In this document: positions 36,162 to 46,815 of the stretch, piece after piece
How the letters are laid out: the number at the start of each line of letters is the position of its first letter
Numbering within the stretch: position 1 is the first letter of the stretch
The notes under the pieces: model-generated
The model's database searches: none
Seen by the model: only the letters and a program-made list of their open reading frames with translations
What the model was told of the DNA's origin: nothing
Made by a program: the position numbers and the translations under genes
Assembly (NCBI RefSeq): GCF_007655135.1
Contig: NC_045128.1
Coordinates: 36,984,811-37,048,810 of the forward strand
DNA length: 64,000 nucleotides
Reading direction: 5' to 3'
Source of the DNA: Punica granatum
Lineage: Eukaryota; Streptophyta; Magnoliopsida; Myrtales; Lythraceae

Positions 36162-37277
36162 GATTGTGATGTCTCCCATATTCTAATCAGGCAGGCGATT
36201 TTCGGTTTGTTTCCTTTTCAATTGAAGGCCGGTGCTGATCAGAGGCTTGGTCTGATTTTCGATATTAGTTACTTATTTGAAGACGGCACGGTCAATGTGC
36301 ATTCTGAGGTTCAGCAGACTGCTATGCAAATGAGAGAAGCATGTAGCCGGTGCAGTGGAGGCTTTGCAAGTCATTCATAGAGATAGAACGGAGAATTTTG
36401 TTAGTTGTAATTTGTTAGTTGTAGTTTGTTCGTATCGATATCTGACACTCTGCGTCAGTTTTTTCCCAATGATGTTCGGTTAGTTGTTTTCATATGTCAT
36501 TGTAATGTATCTTTTCCACAACTCTTTCCATACAGCCATTTACATTGTTTATGAGGTACGTGCTTCTGCGATGGCTCGCTTCGTTGGACAGACTTGATGC
36601 TTTGGTTCATCATCCATTTCAGGGCGGATCCTCTGCTGATCCGTGAGAATGGCTCCCGGTCAGGCCTATTCAAGCATCTCCTCCTATCCCAGTTCAGCTG
36701 AACTGAACATGGGGCGGGTTATGGAGGGCATTGCCTTGGTCTCGATGTGATCTGTTCCAGCGCCATGCATAGCTTAGATCAACCTCCCTCTCTCTTGAAT
36801 GACGCCCTAGGCTACCTCCACGCTGCTGTTTCATTTCCTTAAAACATTTACACTTGATCACCTGAAATTATGTTAATAATCTCATATAAACACATTGCGC
36901 TTCATCATAGTAAAGTTCGACGACACCGCATTTGAATTCCTAGCTGTGATTGCGATGGATTTAAGCCAAGAGGCCCAAGATTTGATCCCGGACCCGATGG
37001 TCTGTGTCCATCGTCCGGGACCGGGATAAAGCATCCCGACCAACAGCATCAGAAGATTCGGTCTTCCGGTGACGCGGATCTTGCATGAACCCGGTGCACG
37101 TGCACCCGTTTGCAAGCCATGCACGGGTGCCGGCGGGTCCCGCGCTTTCCTATCTACTAGAGAGCATGTTTGCTCCCCCAGTGGCGGGCACCACTCCCTC
37201 CGAAGAAATCCAGCCGGGGCTCTGCCATCATCCGTCGGCGGTGGGGGCGGCGGCTCCGAGTAAAACAGTCTCAAGCT
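36162..37277. other. CMC4 3' region and HISN1 upstream region
   Basis: No gene is supported. The right third (36960-37277) is GC-rich and contains the HISN1 leader. Longer open frames on the minus strand there overlap the HISN1 leader and lack motifs. Confidence 0.5.
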
Positions 37278-40053
37278 ATGTCGGCGGTGACGAGCCTGAC
37301 TTCACTCTCCTTCCTTCACCGTGCTTCATCTCCGCGCACTACCTCGCTCCCTGCGATCGCTCCCTCTCTTTCGTACCCTCGCGTCTGTACGAAATTAGCA
37401 TCGACGGTCACCTGCTGCTCGTCCTCTTCTTCTTCGTCGCCGTCGTTGTCCGCATCCGTAAATGGTGGAGTAGAGAGGAGGACTGTCTCCGAGAGGAGCG
37501 CGATTCGCCTCGGCTTGCCTAGTAAAGGCCGTATGGCTGCAGATACTCTCGAACTTCTCAAGGTACTCTGCTTTCACGATGACGATAACTCGTTTGGCGA
37601 CATGGTCCCGGAAAATGATGACGACGGCGACGATGATGCTGATGCCTTACGATGCTCGGAATTGGGTGTTCCGCCATGATTATTGAGCTAAAATCCTTCG
37701 AGTTTTATGTGAATTCTATGAAAAGTTCAAGCTGTTTTCTGCTCTGCAGCATATTCTTATTCCTATTTTTAAATGAAACTCTAACCCTTGTTGTTCTTGT
37801 TGTATCCCAAGAACTGTCAACTCTCAGTCAAGCAGGTCAATCCTCGTCAATATGTTGCAGAAATTCCCCAGGTTTGTTCCATAATCCTACTCTTGACATT
37901 TTTGTTGGGTTTGTCGGAAGGAGTAAGCACAGGAAATGACAATTTTTAAGTTTGCTTCTTCGATGTTTGGGGGCAGCTCTCCAACTTGGAGGTCTGGTTT
38001 CAGCGGCCAAAAGATATCGTGAGAAAATTGTTGTCTGGAGATTTAGACCTGGGAATGGTAGGCCTCGATACAGTTGGTGAATATGGAAAGGTGAGCGCGA
38101 AATCATGTGAAGTTTGACGGATTCAGATAGTTCTGTCATTGAGCGTCAATTTGAATAAGGATCATGAAGAAGAGTCTTCATAATTTGAGGAACTTGTCCA
38201 TTTTCTTTTTTCAGGGAAGTGATGATCTTGTTATTGTTCATGATGCCCTTGGATATGGGGATTGCCGTCTGTCTCTTGCGGTATAAACTTGTTATGCATA
38301 TTGACACCACGCTAAGTTGCACATATGTGGTATTTGCCCGGTTAATTTGCTCTCTTCCTTTTCTAGATTCCTGGATATGGGATCTTTGAGAACATAAATT
38401 CACTCGAGGAGCTGGCACAAATGTCTCAATGGAGCGAAGAGAGGCCTCTGCGAGTTGCCACTGGCTTCACTTATGTATGATTTGAAAATTGATGTATGAT
38501 ATTAAGTTGCTGTTTATACATTTTAATACGGGTCTGTTTGGTTAGCATTGAGTAGAAATTTCTCCCGCTCATCTGCATATGTAGCTCGGGCCTAAATTTT
38601 TGAAAGAAAATGGAGTGAAGCACGTGATCTTTTCAACTGCAGATGGAGCTCTCGAGGCTGCCCCCGCGGTAAAGTATCCTTCTTCTTTGTTCATCTCCGC
38701 TGAACTGCTTAAAGATGCTGATTAAGAGGCGACGATAGATCCTTCCATGCCTTTTGGAACTCAGATTTGATTGATTTAGCTTAGAAATAATTAGGAAATG
38801 CCAGATTTAACACTTATAAGTGAGTAGTAGACCTCATTTTTTAATTGTCTTCTACAACTGAACTTGCAAAAATGACCAGAAGTGATATGTTGACCGTAAA
38901 AGTTGGCATTATGAGGATTTAGAGATGCTCTGTTTTATTAAGTTGCTACAGAGACGCATTGAAACTCTAGTCTTATGGTTTGGATAGAATTTATATGTAT
39001 TAACACCGATATTTACCCGGCAATGCTCATATTTCTTTTACTAATAGAGAAAGTTCACAATCTGGGCACATTAAAAGCTGAGCAGACTGTCTCTTTCATT
39101 AATCCAGATGGGTATAGCTGATGCAATATTGGACCTTGTGAGTAGTGGGACAACTTTGAGAGAAAACAACTTGAAAGAAATTGAAGGTGGAGTGGTGCTA
39201 GAAAGTGAGGTATGCCGCACCCTACGGAGCCTCTACATTGTTTCTTCACTAAATATTGATTTTTTTAAGTAGCTGAACTTTCTTTAGGCTGTACTTGTTG
39301 GAAGCAGGGAATCTCTGACCAAGCGAAATGGTGTGTTAGACACGACACATGAGATACTGGAAAGATTTGAGGCACACCTGAGGGCAATTGGTCAATTCAT
39401 GGTGCGTACATCTGCTCTCCCTGATGTTATTATGTGTGCCTACCTGGTCGGTGTTGTTCCTTATTGTATCCATGACAGGTGACTGCTAACATGAGGGGAA
39501 GTAGTGCCGAGGAAGTGGCTGAGCGTGTTCTGAGCCAGCCATCATTATCGGGGTTACAGGTGAGACTTCACACTTATACTTCCAGTTTCCTTAGTTCTTC
39601 CAACATTCTCCTTATATTTTGTTTAGTGAAAAATTGGTTGTTGATTTCGACTGTTCTGTTCGTCCACAGGGACCGACTGTCAGCCCCGTTTTCTGCAAAA
39701 GCAGTCAGGCCGTTCAGGCAGACTACTATGCAATAGTCGTATGTGTTCCTAAAAAGGCTCTTTACAAGTCCGTGCAGCAATTGAGAGCGGTGGGTTGGCC
39801 AACATGTTGGCTCCTTGTAACCGAGATTTGCTGAGCTGACCTTCTGCTTAGATTCTCGCCTTCTCGGCCTTCTTTAGTGAACTCTATTATGCTGTAATCG
39901 ATTGATTGTATTGTCGTGTAACTCATTTCATTATGCCAACTGCCGCAATCTATGCAGATCGGAGGTAGTGGAGTCCTAATTTCTCCTCTGACCTACATCT
40001 TCGATGAGGAGACTCCAAGATGGAAGGAACTTCTCTCAAAACTTGGGCTTTAG
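37278..40053 (+). CDS. HISN1: ATP phosphoribosyltransferase, plastid histidine biosynthesis
   Basis: Catalyses the first, feedback-regulated step of histidine synthesis: ATP plus PRPP to phosphoribosyl-ATP, in the plastid. Eleven exons: 37278-37562, 37812-37871, 37977-38090, 38215-38280, 38367-38474, 38585-38668, 39108-39209, 39288-39401, 39479-39559, 39670-39789 and 39958-40053, totalling 1230 nt and 409 aa, as in Arabidopsis. The first 70 or so residues are Ser/Thr-rich and basic (a transit peptide). Conserved parts include [70 protein letters not shown], the PRPP-binding [30 protein letters not shown] and the C-terminal regulatory domain with [15 protein letters not shown] and [12 protein letters not shown]. 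All splice sites are GT-AG and phases are clean. The start is the first ATG that gives a transit peptide in frame. Confidence 0.96.
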
Positions 40054-40852
40054 CTATTCACGGTTGACGTCTTAACACTCCGAGGTGATAATTTGCAGGA
40101 ACGATAATGGAGCGTTATGTACTCGCTGGAGCTGGTCACATCGGAATCTCAGGTTTCTCATTTTATAGGTTCAGTCGATTCTTTGTTCCGCTTAAAGAGT
40201 GTAGAAATTCTGTGGATTTTGTTGCAACAAGATGACATGTTGCACTGCTCAATTTCAGTAGTAGATTTTTTTGTTTTTGTTTTTGCATAAATTCTCGGAT
40301 CGTAATAATTATATGAAGAACGAGATTGAGGATGCATTCGAATACATTCGCATATCCATACTTTCTTCGGTTTTACATGTCTAAATTCTAGGAAGTTTAC
40401 GAAATTAAGCAGCTTGAACATTTGAATCGAGAACAAACACTTGGATATGACATCGAATCTTGTAATGCGACTCTCCTAACATACTTCTCGACCGATTTGG
40501 ACTTGTTACGTATATCAACAAATAATCATAACTTTGTCACGCATACCACTTTAACAAATTCTCATGTTTAGAATAACCGCCCATAAATTTGCTTTCAGGG
40601 TCACGTTAATTAATTAATTAATTAATTAGAGCAAAAATAAAATAAAAAGGAAAATGAAAAAAATTGAAGGAGGGCTGGTGTGGGACCCGCGAGAATCCGA
40701 AAAATTGAAACAATATCCCCGACCCGACTCTTTAGATAGATAAGGCTTATCGCCTGCGCGCCAGCATTTGCAGTCGGAGACGGAGACACGTCAGCCCATA
40801 CAGCTCCCATTCGCCGGCCGGGGAGAGATTGAGAGAACGCAACGATTTGGCC
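40054..40852. other. Intergenic HISN1-CHLM
   Basis: HISN1 3' UTR and CHLM promoter. A short (ATTA)n run lies at about 40608-40627. No gene is supported. Confidence 0.5.
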
Positions 40853-41937
40853 ATGGCCTGCTCAGCCTCACTGTCCTCCTCATCCCCCATTTGGCTGCAG
40901 TCCCGCCACGCCGCCGCCGGTGCCGCATTGAACCCCTCCGCCACTAGGAGGCTCCCGGGCAAGCCCAGGCCCAGGCCCAGGGCCCTCACCGTCCGGGCAG
41001 CAGCAGCGGCCGACCTCTCGTCCGTGGACGGAGCTACAATCGCGGCGATAGGCGGGGGGTCGGTGGCAGCGCTGGCGGCGGTGCTGACGCTGACGGACCC
41101 TGACAGGAGGAGGAAATTGCAGGCGGAGGAGGTCGGGGGAGGGGACAAGGAGGTGGTGAGGGAGTACTTCAACAGCACCGGGTTCCAGCGGTGGAAGAAG
41201 ATCTACGGCGAGACCGACGACGTCAACCGGGTCCAGCTCGACATCCGGCTCGGCCACTCCAAGACGGTCGAGAACGTCCTCGAGATGCTCAAGGACGAGG
41301 GCCCCCTCCAGGGCCTCACCGTCTGCGACGCCGGCTGCGGGACCGGCTCCCTCTCCATCCCTCTTGCGAAGGGAGGCGCCGTCGTGTTCGCCAGCGACAT
41401 CTCCGCCGCTATGGTCTCCGAGGCTCAGCAGCAGGTTCCCCAATAGTCATTCAATCTTCCTGTTTCTAAAAATGAGTGATGTGTTAGTCCAATTTGATTG
41501 AGAAATGTTTCGGTTTTCGTTCCTAAAAGGCGAAAGAGCAGCTCGGAGGTTCGAGTTCTGGCTCTGGGGCGAACACCGTGATGCCGAAGTTCGAAGTGAG
41601 GGATCTGGAGAGCGTAGATGGAAAGTACGACACGGTGGTGTGCCTGGACGTCCTGATACACTATCCCCAGAGCAAGGCGGATGGGATGATCGCCCACCTC
41701 GCGTCCCTCGCCGAGAACCGGCTCATCCTTAGCTTCGCCCCCAAGACATTCTACTACGACCTGCTGAAGAGAGTGGGGGAGCTGTTCCCGGGCCCTTCCA
41801 AGGCGACGAGGGCTTACCTCCATGCCGAAGCCGATGTCGAGAGAGCGCTGCGGAAGGTCGGGTGGAAGATCAGGAAGAGGGGACTCATCACGACCCAGTT
41901 TTACTTTGCAAGACTGGTCGAGGCTGTTCCCGCATAA
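40853..41937 (+). CDS. CHLM: Magnesium-protoporphyrin IX methyltransferase, plastid
   Basis: SAM-dependent enzyme of chlorophyll synthesis: it methylates Mg-protoporphyrin IX to the monomethyl ester at plastid membranes. Two exons, 40853-41434 and 41530-41937, total 990 nt and 329 aa. The Ser/Ala/Arg-rich N-terminus (about 50 residues) is a transit peptide. It is followed by a hydrophobic Gly/Ala stretch (ATIAAIGGGSVAALAAVLTL) and VREYFNSTGFQRWKKIYGE, a CHLM signature. SAM-binding motif I, VCDAGCGTGSLSIPLA, lies near residue 157. Exon 2 contains DTVVCLDVLIHYPQ, LILSFAPKTFYYDLLKRVGE and LITTQFYFARLVEA. Exon 1 is unusually GC-rich relative to its surroundings, producing long antisense open frames that I regard as artefacts. 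The start ATG sits in a good GCCATGG context. Confidence 0.96.
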
Positions 41938-42399
41938 TGTATACCATTAGACAATCACTACGTATTTGATATCAGAGAGTAGCGAAGCGACGTTTGCGGT
42001 CCTCGGAAAACCTTTGATGCACGAGTTGTTTTGGGCTCTAACATCGCAATTTCGAATCGGCACGTACCAAAGCGATTCTTGATGAATGTAAACAAGCGTA
42101 TCTTCCAAAATAGACATGATATCCTTGTCCGGCAATAAATATTACATTGCGTTTCGGTATTCCGCGAGTACATATTCCATGAGAAAGATGCAGATCTTCC
42201 GGTGTTCCATTAACCCATTTAGATACAATGAATTGTCATACTTATTTCTTAGGCTTGGTTTGAGAGTGTTATTCTGATGGAAAAGTGCTTAAACAAAATA
42301 TATGGACTCAGAGGGTCACCATGTCTCAATCCTTTGAAGCCGTTGAAGTACCCCTCCATGCCCCCATTAACATTGACAGAGAAGTAAGCTCATATATAT

Positions 42400-44820
42400 A
42401 GGAACAGAAAGAGAATCACCTTGATACTAAACCAGATCGAGCCCGGGATCTTCTTGAAAATGGGAAGATCTAGGATAGGCGGCCAACCTCCCGGGGAGAG
42501 CGATGTGCATAGACCAGGTGAGTAGGGATGCATCGGGCCCGATAGGTGGTGGTATCGCACTCTTCTCAAAGGAACCGTACATGATACTCGCGTCCTACGG
42601 CTCCGTCCCGGAATCAGGACCCCCCTTCCTTTGACCAACGGGTCCTCGAACCAACCTGTCCTCCCTTTCTATTCCTCGGTAAACGGTTCCTTTTCATTCA
42701 TTCATTCATTGATTCAAGGTAGCTGTAGCTTGCTTGCAAGTCCAAGCGCTGGCAGTAGAAGGTAGTCGCCAGAAACGAACTTCGGGACCGACTACAAGAC
42801 TACGACTACTATACAAGTCATGAGCGATAGTGAAGCCAAGCCGGATAGGCTTTTTTATGTCGAAAGCCCCAAAACTAGCTATTAACTAGCAGACAACAAA
42901 TCCAAGCCTACTCAACTAATCTCATAAGTAAAGGCCTGTTGGCAGGGCAACTAATAGAGAAAAACAACTCCTACACTAGTAGTTGAGTGCTCCTTCTTGT
43001 TCGGATCTTAGCCAGGTCCGAGCTTGGAAAGCTCTATGCTGTTGGGGAACTCTGCAAGGGTTTTACCACCTTCTGGATTTACTATATTTGAGTCTTTGGA
43101 GCACTTTAGGATTATATTCCGCGTCGAGGATTTGTGCCTGTGGGCTAGGGTGAATATTGAGACCAGCGGATGTGGTGGTCGACAATCGTTGTCGCAGCAC
43201 CTGTAGTAGGACAGAGGACTTATCGCGATGCCCGCGGACCAATTTACGATGTCACCATCGCTGACATTCGTCAAGCGGGTCACGTGGATTGATTGGCCAG
43301 GGTCTTCTTCGGCTAACGATAAGCCCCTGGCAGTATGTTTTTGATAGGCGCCTTTGTCTGTATGGGGAATTCGCTGCTGATAGATCCCACCCAATGTCCT
43401 CCTCCTTCCCCCACCGCCTTCCGACCTGCGGGAGTATACAATGACAACTTCTGGACACTCATGCCCGATCGTGAGACTGCCCGTTGAAGGTCCAATGGCA
43501 CCTTGCTCCGACCTGAGCTATGCAAAAATGAGATGGCCCTTGATACTTGCCGGATGTGCTTGACGAGGTCCCCCATAATACGCTCACTTGAGGACTTCTT
43601 ACTCCAGCTGTTCCAAGAGTCTCCACTAGTTGAACCTCGTCCTGTAGACTCCCTGTTTCGCTCATCCCCTTCGTCAGCTCATCGATCGGGGATACTCGAA
43701 CTCTAGGTTCCTAAACTTGGAACGGATGGTTTGCAACAGCGAATACGCGTTTGAAACCATTATAAGGATCAAAGAAAAAAGAAAAAAGAAAAATGAAGAT
43801 TGTTCAAAGACTTTTTGTGACATCTTTTAGTTATAGTTAAAAGATATATATTTCTCACGGATAATGTCAATCGTTAATGTGGCACTTTTCGACGACAGTT
43901 TTCTCACTCTTTCCAATTTTCTCAATTGGAAAAGTCATCCCCAATAATTTCACGCTATTTGATATTTTGTCTGTCGGTTTCTTTCATCCTTCGAATTATC
44001 CCTGAAACATTTTCTTCTACGTGAAAATAAATCGAGATACTAAACAGGTTGAAATTCGATTTCCATAGCATAAGTCCTATAATCGACAGTCATTATTGTC
44101 CTAGTAGATGTCTAGGATGGATTCATCAGTTGGGCTGTCCACCCACAGGCTGGTAATTGGACTTATCTAAATTTAGGTTTCTAAAACGAGAAAAATCAGA
44201 AAATGGCATGATTGTAGAACGTATAAATAAATGGGGCATCTAGCTTAGCTAGTAAATTCTGGGACTTTAATTGGTATAATCTCCTTGAAGATGTTTCTGC
44301 AGTTTTGAAGCATAGCATCGAGACATAGGCAGCATTGCTGTTTGTTTAAACCAAAAGACACTGCATCAGAAGCTTGGACTTGTAATTGGACTTATCTAAA
44401 TGTACTTGTTCTTAGTCAAGTCAGGTTATTCGCTCTTTCTATCAAACCATTATAAGGATCAAAGACTTTCCGGTAAGCCTTCCCTTCCCTGCTTTTCGGG
44501 TGATGCGACGATGCTATATAAGGAACATATGCATCGGGAGGCTGTTGTCTGTCTTAAGGGTGAAAATCAAGCGCAAGTGATAGAAAGGATAGTCCCTCAC
44601 GCGTAGGAGCCCCTTACTGAAAACGTTAGCCGCGCCAACTATTATTTATAAAAGCAAGCTTTCGCGCTAGCCGCTCGCCTTTTTTTGTCTGGGCGGAAGC
44701 TGGTGCCAGGGCTTGCTTAACCGGATACACGGAATTGGGATCTCTATCGTATGCAAGTACTTCTATCGGGATAAGTAAGCAAGGAGGGTTCCATTTAGAT
44801 CGATTCAAATTGGACATAAA
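42400..44820. other. Candidate nuclear insertion of mitochondrial-type DNA (NUMT-like), interrupted
   Basis: Base composition shifts to about balanced GC, and word usage resembles plant mitochondrial intergenic DNA, for example CATTCATTCATTGATTCAAG, AAACGAACTTCGGGACCGAC, AGCAAGCTTTCGCGCTAGCC and CTGGTGCCAGGGCTTGC. Moderately long but domain-free frames occur on the minus strand at 43008-43665. An AT-rich piece at 43775-44443 breaks the block and is flanked by 21-bp direct repeats. The mitochondrial origin is a judgement from texture, not a proven match. A decayed retroelement in 43000-43700 is the alternative. Confidence 0.4.
43754..44464. repeat. Insertion flanked by a perfect 21-bp direct repeat
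   Basis: The 21 bases at 43754-43774 (core ACCATTATAAGGATCAAAG) recur exactly at 44444-44464. Between them lies about 670 bp of AT-rich DNA with an A-rich left end. A second 20-bp repeat inside (GTAATTGGACTTATCTAAAT) occurs at 44153-44172 and 44382-44401. The outer repeats look like a duplicated insertion site. The inserted sequence itself is not recognised. Confidence 0.6.
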
Positions 44821-46815
44821 AATTCTTCTTTAATTGTTTGATACTATATGTATGCAAGATGCATTAGGGTACAAAACTAATCCTTTTCTTTATAGTCCTA
44901 TCCTTTTCATAGGAATTGCGTGAATTCAGTCAGTTTGGACGTCGCATGAATTCATGTAATATTCATTTCGCTTCTCAGCTAACTATAATTGTTATTCTTT
45001 TCTTTTTTTGGTCCTTACATACTTCTTTTTTTCATTTTTTTTTTTGGGTCTAAATTCAAATTAGAATTCCTGGCTTATATAGAACGTCCACCCCAGCCTA
45101 TAAGAAACTGTTTCCATCAATTTCGCTTAGGTTTAATATTTCCACCACCTCAGTTTTGAACATCATGGTGCTGAGCTTCTATACCATTTGCTCAAGTTCT
45201 AAATGGGCCTCCATTTGCTCATACCGGGCCAATTTCTTGTTGGCAGGAGCGAAGTAGACGTAGCAGGCTCTGCATTAGTGGCTTTGTTAACTCGACTAGC
45301 GAAAGTCATCTCTTTCGAGTACTTTGTGTTCTCGCCAATCTCTTTATTTATTACCTGCAAATGACAATCATAGAATAATCTTCTATATTTCAATACTGAT
45401 GCCCTCTGAGCGCTGATATTGGCCCTCCTGGGACTGAAAATTTGTCGATAAATTTCGTCTAATTACAAGGACATGCCAATTCGCTTTTGATAACTCAAAT
45501 TTCAGATTTTACAGTCATGTTCAGTAAGGGAGTTCGACAATCACGCTACCTGCATTCTAGGGAAATATGAGGTCGGACTTTCTAGTCGATGCATCTTCGT
45601 TCGTTCGTCTGTCGGTGATGTCCTAAAAACACGTTATTGTCAGACCGTAGATAATATTCTATAGATGATGTAGTGTAGCAGTGCTATTTTTGTGGGGAAA
45701 GGGTCAGTGCCTCTTCTTCGCATCAGCGCCTTGGAGGACCCTGCAGTATTGCACAAGGGAAGCATTTCAATCCATGGGATGAATGCCGGCCGGTACGATG
45801 TTCTCTGTTTCTTGCGAGAAATGACATCGAGATATGTTTCATCAAAAGTTAATTAAAAAAATAGAAATGAATCCAAGAAGATTAACCTTAATCTAAGAAG
45901 ATTCAGCTGTTGTTTTCATTGTCAATGCCATGTTATCACCTTGAAATATTTGCAAAATCTATTAAAGAGCAGAATCCTGGACTGTGTGGTTTAACTTGAA
46001 CATGTTTGTTTGGAACCATGGACTTCAAATTACCATGCACAAGCCTCAATCCAGACTTTCAAACTGAAGAGAATGAACATACATAAAATCAGGATACGGT
46101 ACTGGGAAGAAAAATGCTCAGGAAATGATTGTTCGGCTTGTATAATAATCGGGGACGAGTCTCATAAATGCACTATATATCATAGTAAAATTCTTCCATA
46201 GTATCATGAGTATAATAAGATGTGTACTAGTTATCATGACATACGGTAACTTTATCGTCTTGCTTGACGGGTTTGAGACTCATATGATGCATGGATTCCA
46301 CAATTAAAGCGCAGACAATTCCTTACATGCGCTGCAAATAGCATGTCCGAGGCATATATGGTAAGAGTACCAAACTACACTCCCCTGCCTGTAATTATTA
46401 TGCAGAAGGGTAAGAGCTGTTGATGAATTCCTCGGCATCATCAGCTCATCTCCATTGGTTCGAAGAAGAGCAGAAGTAATATCTCCAATGTCTAATCTTT
46501 GTGGATGCAAACCTCATCACAAAATCTAACTGTTTAATCATTCGATGATCTACACGACCAGGATATTCAATGTCCACCTCAAACAAGAAAATATGGACTT
46601 CTTCTTCCTCATATCATATGCCAAGTTCTCAGCAGAGTCAAAACCAATGAGAAAGGCATGAAACTAAAAATTGAGAAAACCGAATGGAGCCTCATAGTAC
46701 TATGGCACATACAAGAATAATTTAACTAAAGCCTATGAGATGGGCAAAATGCACCAGAAAGTTGCGAGTCCGAGTTAAAAAGCCCTGAGGGATCCGACTA
46801 ACTGAAGGTGAAAAT

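Larger units (their letters stand above)
41938..46815. other. Large gene-free interval with organelle-like DNA
   Basis: No nuclear gene is supported over 4.9 kb. The 42400-44820 part looks like mitochondrial DNA and is listed separately. The segment 44830-46815 is mixed, and part of it is the 3' UTR of the minus-strand CCDC47-like gene. Short open frames here have no recognisable domains. Confidence 0.5.

Noticed and set aside
37563..37679. Continuation of the HISN1 first-exon frame into an Asp-rich tail
   Set aside because: A good donor at 37563 and the conserved [13 protein letters not shown] exon show this is intron 1; at most it is a retained-intron isoform.
40880..41443. 187-codon open frame antisense to CHLM exon 1 and other antisense frames there
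   Set aside because: The exon is very GC-rich, which removes stops from all frames. The antisense product has no motif, while the sense strand is a clear CHLM.
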